Shown here one piece after another: positions 31,708 through 39,889 of a stretch of DNA of 45,806 nt. Numbering within the stretch: the stretch's first letter is position 1; every line of letters starts with the position of its first letter. Origin of the DNA: Janthinobacterium sp. (GTDB taxonomy: Bacteria; Pseudomonadota; Gammaproteobacteria; Burkholderiales; Burkholderiaceae_D); NCBI GenBank assembly GCA_025356595.1, contig JANXSQ010000413.1, positions 1 to 45,806 on the forward strand, read 5' to 3'. The position numbers and the translations under genes were made by a program. The notes beneath the pieces are model-generated. The model saw only the letters and a list, made by a program, of their open reading frames with translations, did not search any database and was not told where the DNA came from.

Positions 31708-32543
31708 CGCCGGACGCGGCGGACGCCGTCGGCGAACTGCTGGATCTGTTCGAACGCTATCCCAAGGTCCTGCTGCTGAGCGGAGCCGGCATCAGCACGG
31801 CCTCCGGCATTCCCGCCTACCGCGACCGCGACGGCGCGCGGCGCGGCAACGCCCCCGTGCAGGGTCCGGAGTTCCGTCGCGACGAGGCGCTGCGGCGGCG
31901 CTATTGGGCGCGCAGCATGGTCGGCTGGCCAACGCTGGCGCGCGCCGAACCGAACGATGCCCACCGCGCCGTCGCCGCGCTGCAGGCGCAGGGAAGGCTG
32001 ACCGGCCTGGTGACGCAGAACGTCGACGGCCTGCACCAGCGCGCCGGCAGCGCCGCCGTCGTCGAGCTGCACGGCAGCATCCACGCCGTCGTCTGCCTCG
32101 CTTGCGGGGCGCGCCACACGCGCCGCGCCGTGCAGGCGCAACTGGAGCGCGACAATCCGCGCATGGCCGCCGCCGAAGCGCCCGCCGCGCCCGACGGCGA
32201 CGCCCACCTGGAGCCGGATCATCTGAGCGACTTCCGCACGCCCCGCTGCGCGCAATGCGCCGGCACGCTGCAACCCGACGTGGTCTTCTTCGGCGACGGC
32301 GTGCCGGCCGCCTCCGCCGCCGCGGCGCGGCAATTGCTGGCCGAGGCCGACGCCCTGCTCGTGGTCGGCTCGTCGGTGATGGTGTACTCGAGTTTTCGCC
32401 TGTGCCGCATGGCCGCCGAGGCCGGCAAGCCGGTGGCCGCCGTCAATCAGGGCCTGACGCGGGCCGACCATTTGCTGTCGTTCAAGACGGCGGCGCCGCT
32501 GGAAATCATCCTGCCGGCCCTGGCGCGCCGCCTCGCCGGGTAG
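31704..32543 (+). CDS. Sirtuin, NAD-dependent protein deacylase (class II-like)
   Basis: 279 residues. NAD motifs are GAGIS (27-31), SGIPAYRD and TQNVDGLH; the catalytic His is in VELHGS. The zinc knuckle has CLAC and CAQC pairs separated by about 45 residues, longer than in CobB. The end carries LVVGSSVMVYSS and VAAVNQG. The wording (GIPAYRD, RYWARSMVGWP) fits class II, SIRT4-like, rather than CobB. It removes acyl groups from lysine with NAD, forming O-acyl-ADP-ribose. It is translationally coupled to the PPC-domain gene. Confidence 0.9.
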   Translation: MTPDAADAVGELLDLFERYPKVLLLSGAGISTASGIPAYRDRDGARRGNAPVQGPEFRRDEALRRRYWARSMVGWPTLARAEPNDAHRAVAALQAQGRLTGLVTQNVDGLHQRAGSAAVVELHGSIHAVVCLACGARHTRRAVQAQLERDNPRMAAAEAPAAPDGDAHLEPDHLSDFRTPRCAQCAGTLQPDVVFFGDGVPAASAAAARQLLAEADALLVVGSSVMVYSSFRLCRMAAEAGKPVAAVNQGLTRADHLLSFKTAAPLEIILPALARRLAG

Positions 32544-32596
32544 ACGCCGCAAGCGCGCCAGTCTGGCTATACTGTCGCCATTCGATAGGAGAAGCC

Positions 32597-33448
32597 ATGC
32601 TGGAATTACTGAGCGAGCACGCCTGCCACGGCGGCGTGCAGCGTTTTTACCGCCACGAATCGCGCGCCATCGGCTTGCCGATGCGCTTTTCCGTGTTCTT
32701 GCCCGCCGCCGCCGCCGGGGCGCGCTTGCCGGCGCTGTTCTTCCTGGCCGGCCTGACCTGCACAGAGGAAACCTTCATGGTCAAGGCCGGCGCGCAGAAG
32801 TGCGCCGCCGCCGAGGGCATGATCCTGATCACCCCCGACACCAGCCCGCGCGGCGCCGGCATTCCCGGCGAGGCCGAGGCCTGGGATTTCGGCCTCGGCG
32901 CCGGCTTCTATGTCGACGCGACGCGGGCGCCGTGGCGGCGCCATTACCAGATGTACAGCTACATCCTCGAATTGCGCGAGTTGCTGCTCGCCGAACTACC
33001 GCTGGACGCGGAGCGCATCGGCATCTTCGGCCACTCGATGGGCGGGCACGGCGCGCTGACGCTGGCGCTGCGCAATCCGCAACTGTTCCGCTCGGTGTCG
33101 GCCTTCGCGCCCATCGCCGCGCCGACGCTTTGCCCATGGGGCAAGAAAGCCTTCGCCGGCTATCTGGGCGAGGATGAGGACGACTGGCAGCGCTACGACG
33201 CCAGCGTGCTGATGGCCGGCATGCACCGGCCCTTCCCCGCCGGCATCCTGATCGACCAGGGCCTGGCCGACAAATTCCTCAACGAGCAACTCTATCCCGA
33301 GGTGTTCGAAGCGGCCTGCCGCGCCGCCGGCCAGCCGCTGCAGCTGCGCCGCCACGCCGGCTACGACCACGGCTACTACTTCATCGCCACCTTCATCGAC
33401 GAGCACCTGCGTTTCCACAAGCGGGCGCTGACGCCGGCCGCAAGCTAA
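32597..33448 (+). CDS. fghA: S-formylglutathione hydrolase
   Basis: 283 residues, cytoplasmic esterase D family. The nucleophile is Ser147 in GHSMGGHGA; Asp225 (in LADKF) and His258 (in YDHGYYF) complete the triad. Family blocks LTCTEETFMVKAGAQ and WDFGLGAGFYVDAT are present. It cleaves S-formylglutathione to formate and glutathione, the second step of formaldehyde detoxification. AGGAGAAG lies before the ATG. The usual partner, a glutathione-dependent formaldehyde dehydrogenase, is not in the window. Confidence 0.95.
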   Translation: MLELLSEHACHGGVQRFYRHESRAIGLPMRFSVFLPAAAAGARLPALFFLAGLTCTEETFMVKAGAQKCAAAEGMILITPDTSPRGAGIPGEAEAWDFGLGAGFYVDATRAPWRRHYQMYSYILELRELLLAELPLDAERIGIFGHSMGGHGALTLALRNPQLFRSVSAFAPIAAPTLCPWGKKAFAGYLGEDEDDWQRYDASVLMAGMHRPFPAGILIDQGLADKFLNEQLYPEVFEAACRAAGQPLQLRRHAGYDHGYYFIATFIDEHLRFHKRALTPAAS

Positions 33449-33454
33449 GTCCCC

Positions 33455-34102
33455 TCACGAGGCCTTGCCGGCGAAATGGCGCGTCAACCAGCTCTTGGCC
33501 AGCGCCGTGACGGCGTCCAGCGCGACCGCATCGTCGAGCCGGGCGCCGGCGCCGTTGATCACTTCGAGTTGCGCGTCGCCCGGCAGGGCCGAGAAGGCCA
33601 TGCGGTTCAGGCCGATGCCGTCGTTGTCGAGTCCGCCGACGATGAGCAGGGTGGGCGCGCTGACCTTTTCCAGCGCGGGGCGGCCCGCCATGTCCGGCCG
33701 GCCGCCCCGCGAGACCACGGCGGCGATGTCCTTGCCGCGCCAGGCCGCCAGTTGCAGCGCGGCCGCCGCGCCGGTGCCGGCGCCGAACAGGGCCAGCGGC
33801 AAGGCGCGCGTGCCGGCCTGCAGCCCCAGCCAGGCGGCCGCCTTGTCCAGCCTTTGCGTCAGCACGGTGATGTCGGAGCGGGTGTAGAAATCCTTTTCCT
33901 CCTGGTCGCTGAGCGGCTCCAGTTGCAGCGTGCCCATGCCGGCCGCCTGCAGCGCGGCGGCGATGCGCTCGTTGCCCGCGCTGGCGTGGCCGCCGGCCTT
34001 GCCGTTGGCGAACAGCACCACGCCCATCGCATGCTCCGGCAGCGCCAGCGCGCCGTGCATGACCACTCCGTCCGCTTCGATCTTGATCAGTTGCTCGTCC
34101 AT
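33455..34102 (-). CDS. Dienelactone-hydrolase-like protein with lost catalytic Ser and His
   Basis: 215 residues, alpha/beta-hydrolase fold. In active relatives the nucleophile elbow is G-x-S-x-G and the oxyanion block is HGSGSS; here they read GAGTG (Gly109 in place of Ser) and NGKAGG. The acid is kept (Asp159 in GGLD), but the base region reads GAGARL where relatives have GAxHLF (His lost). The DNA encodes Gly109 as GGC with no frame break, and the frame is full length. It is therefore probably a non-catalytic relative with a binding role. GGGGG lies upstream of the ATG 34102; a GTG at 34105 is adjacent. It is divergent from the antiporter gene. Confidence 0.75.
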   Translation of the reverse strand: MDEQLIKIEADGVVMHGALALPEHAMGVVLFANGKAGGHASAGNERIAAALQAAGMGTLQLEPLSDQEEKDFYTRSDITVLTQRLDKAAAWLGLQAGTRALPLALFGAGTGAAAALQLAAWRGKDIAAVVSRGGRPDMAGRPALEKVSAPTLLIVGGLDNDGIGLNRMAFSALPGDAQLEVINGAGARLDDAVALDAVTALAKSWLTRHFAGKAS

Positions 34103-34254
34103 CACAGCCCCCTAGTGTGCGCCCTCATATTGTCCGAACCGCGTTTTAATTATCACATAACCATGCCCGCGCCGCTGCGCGTTTATCGGCCGCCCAGCCG
34201 GGTTTTCGGCGCGCCGTATAATTTGCTTCCCCAACGTCAAGGACGGTCCCCCTC

Positions 34255-35895
34255 ATGCATACCGTCACCATCATCCTGATCCTCGTGCTGGCCGTCGTGC
34301 TGTGCGGCTTCGCGGCGCGCCTGCGCTGGCTCAGCGTGCCGCTGCCGCTGATCCAGATCGGCGCCGGCACCGCCCTCGCCTCGCTGTTCGGCATGCAGTT
34401 GCCGCTCGATCCGGAGATCTTCTTCCTGCTCTTCATCCCGCCCCTGCTCTTCCTCGACGGCTGGCGCATTCCCAAGGGCGCCTTTTTCAACGACGCCGGC
34501 CCCATCCTGACGCTGGCCATCGGCCTGGTCCTGTTCACCGTGCTGGGCATGGGCTTCTTCATCGACTGGCTGATACCGGCCGTGCCGCTGGCCGTGGCCT
34601 TCGCGCTGGGGGCCATCCTGTCGCCCACCGATCCGGTGGCCGTGACGGCCATCGCCGCCGGCAATCCGGTGCCGGCGCGCCTGATGCACATCCTCGAGGG
34701 CGAGTCGCTGCTCAACGACGCCTCCGGCCTGGTCTGCTTCCGCTTCGCCGTCGGCGCCGCCGTCACCGGCAGCTTCTCGCTGCACAAGGCCGCCCTCACC
34801 TTCCTGCAGGCGGCCGGCGGCGGCATCCTCGTCGGCCTGGCCATCGCCTGGGGCGTCGGCCTGGTCAACCGCTGGCTGGTGGCGCGGGTCGGCGAGGAGC
34901 CGGGCCTGCAGATCCTCATCAGCATCCTGATCCCCTTCGCCGCCTACCTGGGCGCCGAGGAAATCCACGGCTCGGGCATCCTGGCGGCGGCCGCCGCCGG
35001 CGTCTCCATGCATTACGCCGACCTGATCGGCCGGCCGCTGGCGGCCACGCGGGTGCAGCGCAACGCCGTCTGGGACACCGTGCAATTGCTGCTCAACGGC
35101 GTCATCTTCGTCATGCTGGGCGCGCAATTGCCGGCCACCATAGCCAACCTGCCGGCGGCGGCCGTCGACGTCGGCGTCGGCAGCGCCTGGAAGCTGCCCC
35201 TGTACGTCGTCGCCATCACGGCCGGCCTGATTTTCCTGCGCTTCTTCTGGGTGCTGGTGTCGATGCGCGTGACCCTGTTCCGCCAGCGCGGCAACGAGGC
35301 CGCGCCGCGCCGGCCCGGCCTGCGCCTGCTGCTGGTGGCCTCGCTGGCCGGGGTGCGCGGCGCGCTGACGCTGGCCGGCATCCTGACCCTGCCGCTGCTG
35401 CTGCCCGACGGCAGCCGCTTCCCGGCGCGCGAACTGGTGATCTTCCTCGCCATGGGGGTGATCCTGCTGTCGCTGCTGGTGGCCAGCGTGGCCCTGCCGC
35501 CGCTCACCCGCGGCCTGGTCTTCGCGCCGCCGGCGCAACGCTCGGACGAGGAGCGCGACGCGCGCGGCGCCGCCGCCCAGGCGGCCATCCTGCGCATCGA
35601 GCAAGCCTGCGCCGGCAAGGACGCCGAAGCGGACGCCGAACCGGACGTGCGCGCCGAGGCGGCCACGCGCATGATCGACGCCTACCGGCGCCGCATCGCC
35701 TACGGCGAGAGCAGCAACGACGAGGCGGCCCAGTTGCGCCGCCTGGCCAAGGCCGAGCGGGCGCTGCGCCGACTGGCCCTGGGCGCGGAACGCGACGAAT
35801 TGTTCCGCCGCCGCATGGCCGGCGAACTCGACGACGCCATCCACCAGCGCCTGCTGCACGAGATCGACCTGATCGAGGCCACCCTGCACGGCTAG
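34255..35895 (+). CDS. Na+/H+ antiporter, CPA1 (NhaP/NHE) family
   Basis: 546 residues, about 12 membrane helices over the first 430. Family motifs are FIPPLLFLDGW, ILSPTDPVAVTAIA (Asp126) and GESLLNDASGLV (Asn154-Asp155, the ion-binding ND pair of electroneutral CPA1 antiporters). The tail from about 430 is a charged, helical cytoplasmic domain. It exchanges Na+ (or K+) for protons to control pH and salt. The ATG has no strong ribosome site. A hairpin terminator follows. Confidence 0.93.
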   Translation: MHTVTIILILVLAVVLCGFAARLRWLSVPLPLIQIGAGTALASLFGMQLPLDPEIFFLLFIPPLLFLDGWRIPKGAFFNDAGPILTLAIGLVLFTVLGMGFFIDWLIPAVPLAVAFALGAILSPTDPVAVTAIAAGNPVPARLMHILEGESLLNDASGLVCFRFAVGAAVTGSFSLHKAALTFLQAAGGGILVGLAIAWGVGLVNRWLVARVGEEPGLQILISILIPFAAYLGAEEIHGSGILAAAAAGVSMHYADLIGRPLAATRVQRNAVWDTVQLLLNGVIFVMLGAQLPATIANLPAAAVDVGVGSAWKLPLYVVAITAGLIFLRFFWVLVSMRVTLFRQRGNEAAPRRPGLRLLLVASLAGVRGALTLAGILTLPLLLPDGSRFPARELVIFLAMGVILLSLLVASVALPPLTRGLVFAPPAQRSDEERDARGAAAQAAILRIEQACAGKDAEADAEPDVRAEAATRMIDAYRRRIAYGESSNDEAAQLRRLAKAERALRRLALGAERDELFRRRMAGELDDAIHQRLLHEIDLIEATLHG

Positions 35896-35947
35896 CTCGG
35901 CAAGCCGCAAGCCGCTGGACCGCGTCGCGGCCGGAGCCGGCGGTTCG

Positions 35948-35977
35948 GCCGCCGCCGTGCCGGCGGCGCGCATTTTT
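35948..35977 (+). terminator. Likely intrinsic terminator after the antiporter
   Basis: GCCGCCG, loop CCGTGC, CGGCGGC, then GCGCATTTTT. The stem is exact but the T run begins 5 bases after it. Confidence 0.6.
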
Positions 35978-36003
35978 CGGACGGCAACGCGCCGCCTCCA
36001 GTA

Positions 36004-36017
36004 TGATAACGTTATCA
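36004..36017. promoter_or_regulatory. GntR/LacI-type operator at the regulator gene
   Basis: TGATAACGTTATCA, an exact 14-base palindrome with the central CG that LacI-family regulators bind, 17 bases before the ATG of the regulator. It closely resembles the site at 39823-39836. Self-repression is the simplest reading. Confidence 0.8.
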
Positions 36018-36034
36018 ACGACGCCTATTCGACC

Positions 36035-37063
36035 ATGACTAAAAGCAGCAACGGGAAAAGCCGCGCCAGCGGCCGCAGCACTCTGGCCGAGGTGGCCGCG
36101 CGCGCCGGCGTGGCGACGATGACCGCCTCGCGCGCCATCAGCCAGCCGGACATGGTCTCGCCGGCCCTGCGCGCCCGCGTCGAACAGGCCGTCGCCGAAC
36201 TGGCCTATGTGCCGAACCGGGCCGCCCGCGCGCTCGCCTCGGCCCAGTCCAACGTCATCGTCGTGCTCGTGCCCTCGCTGTCGAACGCCGTCTTCACGGC
36301 CGTGCTGGCCGGCATCCAGGACGCCCTCGACGCCGACAATTACCAGATCCTCATCGGCAACACGCGCTATTCCGACGCCGAGGAGGAAAAACTGCTCGGC
36401 ATTTACCTGCAGTCCAACCCGGACGGCATCCTGCTCTCGGGCCTGAGCCACAGCCCGCGCGTGCAGCAGATGCTGGCCAGTTCGCGGGTGCCGGTGGTGT
36501 CGATGATGGACCTGGCCGGCGAGCCGCAGCAACTCTCGGTCGGCTTCTCGCAGCAGCAGGCCGGCCGGACCATGACGCGCTACCTGATCGACAAGGGCCA
36601 CCGCCGCATCGCCTTCCTCGGCGCCCAGCGCGACGAACGCACGCTGAAGCGCGCCGAGGGCTACCGCCAGGCGATGCGCGAGGCCGGCCTGGCCGACGCG
36701 CGCCTGGAGTTGATGGTCGACGACCCGTCCACCATCGCCCTGGGCGCCGAACTGCTCGGGCGCATCCTGGCCAGCGTGCCCGACTGCGACGCCATCTTCT
36801 GCTGCAACGACGACCTGGCCCACGGCGCCATCTACCAGTGCCAGCGGCGCGGCATCGCCGTGCCGCAGCAACTGGCCATCTGCGGCTTCAACGACCTGCC
36901 CGCCTCGGCCTGGATGAACCCGGCGCTGACCACCATCGCCACGCCGCGCTACCGCATCGGCTTCGAGGCCGCGACCTTGTTGCGCTCAGTGATCAAGGGC
37001 GAGACGCCGGCCGCCACCCGCATCGACCTCGGCTTCACGCTGATGGCGCGCGAAAGCGCCTGA
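36035..37063 (+). CDS. gntR: LacI-family transcriptional repressor, GntR (gluconate) type
   Basis: 342 residues. The HTH is STLAEVAARAGVATMTASRA, followed by the hinge helix PNRAARALAS, then the periplasmic-binding-like sensor domain. Wording such as VLVPSLSNAVFTAVLAGIQD and DKGHRRIAFLGAQ is that of gluconate-type GntR proteins. I chose ATG 36035, which starts the HTH in the usual place; an upstream in-frame ATG would put the operator inside the coding part. It probably represses itself and the gntK-transporter-porin genes 3 kb downstream, judged by the matched operators, with gluconate or its phosphate as inducer (inference). Confidence 0.87.
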   Translation: MTKSSNGKSRASGRSTLAEVAARAGVATMTASRAISQPDMVSPALRARVEQAVAELAYVPNRAARALASAQSNVIVVLVPSLSNAVFTAVLAGIQDALDADNYQILIGNTRYSDAEEEKLLGIYLQSNPDGILLSGLSHSPRVQQMLASSRVPVVSMMDLAGEPQQLSVGFSQQQAGRTMTRYLIDKGHRRIAFLGAQRDERTLKRAEGYRQAMREAGLADARLELMVDDPSTIALGAELLGRILASVPDCDAIFCCNDDLAHGAIYQCQRRGIAVPQQLAICGFNDLPASAWMNPALTTIATPRYRIGFEAATLLRSVIKGETPAATRIDLGFTLMARESA

Positions 37064-37287
37064 GGACAGGATTTTTCAGTCCGCGCAGCAAAAAACATGT
37101 ACATTATCGCCACAGTTCCGTACAGTCGTGCCTGTCTGCGGCGTTTATCTCCGTCAAGACAGGAACGCGGCGACGCGAGACCGGCGCCGGCCTTGGCCGA
37201 AGCGCTGTTTTCCCGGGACTGCCCGGCATGCCCCGCAACATTTTTTATCCACGCACGAAGCGCTGTCAACGATAAGGCGGCCCGACC

Positions 37288-37842
37288 ATGAACCGAAACC
37301 GCCCCCTCCCCGCCGCCGCGCGGCGCCTGCTGGCCTGCGCCTGCCTGGCCCTGCCGCTGTGCGGCGCCGCGCGCGCCGACCCGGGCGAGGCGCGGCGGGC
37401 CGCCGAAGTGGCCCAGGTGGTGCTGGGCATCAGCAGCTACGTGCGCTGGCCGGCGCCGCACGCCGAGATCCTGATCTGCCTGGTCGGCGCCACCCGCTAC
37501 GCCGACGCCCTGCAGGACGGCCTGCCGGCCGGCGGCGGCCTGCGCCTGCGCGCCCTGCGCCTGAACGCGCCCAACGCCGCCGCGCTGGCCGACTGCCAGG
37601 CGCTGTACATAGGCGCGCTGGCCGACGCCGAGCGCGACCGGCTGTACGCGCTGATCATCGGCCAGCCCATCCTCGCCATCAGCGAGCCCATCGTCCCCTG
37701 CTCCGTGGCCAATATGTTCTGCCTGAAATTCCGCGACGCCCAAGTCAGTTTCGACGTCAATCTCGACGCCATCGCCCGCAGCGGTCTGCGCGTGCATCCG
37801 AACGCGCTGCGCATCGCCCGCCGCAACGGGGCGCAACCATGA
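37288..37842 (+). CDS. yfiR: YfiR-type periplasmic regulator of a diguanylate cyclase
   Basis: 184 residues: signal peptide (about 1-30, ending AARA) and a DUF4154/YfiR domain. Four cysteines match the known disulfide positions: one in LICLVG, one in ADCQALYIG, and the pair in PCSVANMFC spaced by six residues. In Pseudomonas YfiR binds the periplasmic part of YfiN and keeps it off; redox changes or loss of YfiR free YfiN. Its stop overlaps the start of yfiN by 4 bases. This is the first gene of a three-gene unit. Confidence 0.9.
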   Translation: MNRNRPLPAAARRLLACACLALPLCGAARADPGEARRAAEVAQVVLGISSYVRWPAPHAEILICLVGATRYADALQDGLPAGGGLRLRALRLNAPNAAALADCQALYIGALADAERDRLYALIIGQPILAISEPIVPCSVANMFCLKFRDAQVSFDVNLDAIARSGLRVHPNALRIARRNGAQP

Positions 37843-39101
37843 GCGGACCGCGACAAACCAGCCGCCCCACGCTCGACAGCGTGCTGCGCCGCGCCCACCT
37901 GAGCGTGGCCTTGATCGCCGTCGTCACGGCCGGCCTGACCCTGACGGTCGCCGCCCTGGTGGCGCTGCGCGTGTACTCCGACCAGAACCTGCGCCTGGTG
38001 GCGCGCTCGATGAGCTACACGGTGGAGGCGGCCGTGGTCTTCAAGGACGCCGCCGCCGCGCAGGAGGCGCTGGCCCTGATCGGCGTCAACGAGGACATCG
38101 ACCAGGCCCTCGTCAGCGACGCCGCCGGCGCGCCGCTGGCGCAGTGGCAGCGGCCGCAGGGCGGCGCGCGCTACCGCATCGAGCACGTGCTGACGGGCTG
38201 GATCATGCCGGCCTCGCTGAGCTTCCCGATCCAGCACGACCAGAGCGTCATCGGCACGATACGGCTGGTGCCGCACAGCCGCGGCCTGCTGCAGTTCCTC
38301 GTCAGCGGCCTGGCCTGCGTGCTGGCCGGCCTGCTGCTGAGCATCGTGGTCGCCGTGCGCCTGTCGCGCCGCCTCGAGGCCGACCTGACCGGGCCGCTGC
38401 GCGTCCTGGCCGCGACGGCGCACCGGGTGCGCGGCGAGCGCGCCTTCGGCCTGCGCGTGCCGCCCGCCGGGATCGCCGAGATCAACCAGATCAACGACGA
38501 CTTCAACGCCCTGCTCGACGAGCTGCAAGCCTGGCAAAGCCACCTGCAGGACGAGAACGCGACGCTGTCGCACCGCGCCAACCACGACAGCCTGACCGGC
38601 CTGTCGAACCGCGCCCTGCTGGAAAGCGAACTGGCGCGCGCCATCGCCGAGGCGCGCGTGGTGGGCGCCAGCGTCGCCGTGCTGTTCCTCGACGGCGACC
38701 GCTTCAAGTACATCAACGACACCTTCGGCCACGCCGCCGGCGACCGCGTGCTGGTGACCATCGCCGCGCGCATCAAGCGCCAGTTGCGCGAGGGCGACTT
38801 GGTGGCGCGCCTGGGCGGCGACGAATTCGCCATCCTGCTGCGCCCGCTGCGCAGCGGCGCCGACGCCGTCGCCATCGCCGACAACATCCTCGCCGCCATG
38901 CGCGCGCCGATCGAACTGCCGGGCGGCGAGGCCATCCTCAGCTCCCTGAGCATAGGCGTGGCCGTCTATCCCGAACACGCCGGCGACCCGGTGGCCCTGC
39001 TGGGCGCCGCCGACGAGGCGATGTACCGCGCCAAACAAATCCAACGCGGCTCGCGCCATGTGGCGCGGCCGCTTCCACACCTCGAAGAAGGAAGTCATTG
39101 A
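37839..39101 (+). CDS. yfiN: YfiN (TpbB)-type membrane diguanylate cyclase
   Basis: 420 residues. Helix 1 at about 20-45, a periplasmic CHASE8-like PAS domain (about 46-148, with MSYTVEAAVVFKDAAAAQEAL), helix 2 at about 150-172 (FLVSGLACVLAGLLLSIVVA), HAMP, then GGDEF at about 255-410. The catalytic site GGDEF is intact at 326-330, and an inhibitory RxxD site (317-320) lies five residues before it, so product inhibition is expected. It makes cyclic-di-GMP and so favours biofilm over motility. The frame runs from the ATGA overlap with yfiR to the TGATG junction with yfiB. Confidence 0.93.
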   Translation: MSGPRQTSRPTLDSVLRRAHLSVALIAVVTAGLTLTVAALVALRVYSDQNLRLVARSMSYTVEAAVVFKDAAAAQEALALIGVNEDIDQALVSDAAGAPLAQWQRPQGGARYRIEHVLTGWIMPASLSFPIQHDQSVIGTIRLVPHSRGLLQFLVSGLACVLAGLLLSIVVAVRLSRRLEADLTGPLRVLAATAHRVRGERAFGLRVPPAGIAEINQINDDFNALLDELQAWQSHLQDENATLSHRANHDSLTGLSNRALLESELARAIAEARVVGASVAVLFLDGDRFKYINDTFGHAAGDRVLVTIAARIKRQLREGDLVARLGGDEFAILLRPLRSGADAVAIADNILAAMRAPIELPGGEAILSSLSIGVAVYPEHAGDPVALLGAADEAMYRAKQIQRGSRHVARPLPHLEEGSH

Positions 39102-39601
39102 TGTCCCATTTCACCAAGCAACTGCGGCGGGCCGCCGCCGCCCTCGTCCTCGTCCTGCCGCTGTGCGCCTGCCAGACGGCGCCGGCCAGGGCTGGCCTGA
39201 ACCCGCAACAGATCGCCGCGCTGCGCGAGCAGGGTTTCCAGCAGAGCGAGGACGGCTGGGAGCTGAGCTTCACCGACAAACTGCTGTTCGACGTCGACGC
39301 CTCCAGCCTGACGCCGGACAGCCGCGCGGCCATCGCCAAGATCAACGCCGCGCTGCACACGGTTGGCATCGAGCACATGCAGGTGGAAGGCCACACCGAC
39401 ACCTCCGGCAGCGACGCCTACAACGACAAACTGTCGCTGGCGCGCGCCAACGCCGTGGCCGACGCGATGAGCCAGGGCGGCACCGCGCGCGACAACATCC
39501 TGGCCCGCGGCATGGGCAAGGGCAAGCCGGTGGCCGACAACGGCAGCGCCGCCGGACGGGCCGAAAACCGCCGCGTCACCGTCATCGTCTCGGCGCCCTG
39601 A
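39101..39601 (+). CDS. yfiB: YfiB-type OmpA-domain lipoprotein
   Basis: 166 residues. Signal peptide with lipobox L-C-A-C (Cys24), a short linker, then an OmpA-like peptidoglycan-binding domain: FTDKLLFDVDASSLTPDS, VEGHTDTSGSDAYNDKLSLA, and GRAENRRVTVIV. In Pseudomonas YfiB in the outer membrane captures YfiR and thus activates YfiN, linking envelope stress to cyclic-di-GMP. The ATG overlaps the yfiN stop by one base. All three parts (yfiRNB) are present and intact. Confidence 0.92.
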   Translation: MSHFTKQLRRAAAALVLVLPLCACQTAPARAGLNPQQIAALREQGFQQSEDGWELSFTDKLLFDVDASSLTPDSRAAIAKINAALHTVGIEHMQVEGHTDTSGSDAYNDKLSLARANAVADAMSQGGTARDNILARGMGKGKPVADNGSAAGRAENRRVTVIVSAP

Positions 39602-39889
39602 GTCCCCTCCGGCGCCGCGCCGGAGCGGCGCCGCCGCCTGAAGCGCCATGCCGCCGCCCGCCCCGGCCGGGCGGCGCGGCCACCATTCAAGACGCCGCGC
39701 CCCGGGCGTCGAAACACCCCTCTCCTCCCCCTGTCCCTCCGCAACAACAGCGCGCCGCTTTGCCGCGGTGCAGCATGGATTATTCTTTACAAATCGCTCC
39801 AAGCCGGTAGACTAGACTCAAATGTTAGCGCTATCATTTCCACCGAGACCAGCGGCGCAAGCCCAGACCAGAGCAAGCAAAAAAAACAC
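39602..39889. promoter_or_regulatory. yfiB terminator hairpins and gntK promoter region
   Basis: 288 bases. Near 39609-39680 lie two very GC-rich hairpins (GGCGCCG...CGGCGCC; CCGCCCG...CCGGGCGG) without T runs. Then TTTACA (39786-39791), 16 bases, TAGACT (39808-39813) make a fair promoter for gntK, with the operator at 39823-39836 just past it. No gene was found in the span. Confidence 0.55.
39823..39836. promoter_or_regulatory. GntR-type operator at gntK
   Basis: TGTTAGCGCTATCA, near-palindromic with central CG, differs at three of 14 positions from the site before the regulator gene (TGATAACGTTATCA). Its place just downstream of the -10 box suits repression. Confidence 0.78.

Noticed and set aside
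37097-37291. 64-codon frame before yfiR
   Set aside because: No ribosome site and no recognisable product; more likely leader or promoter DNA.
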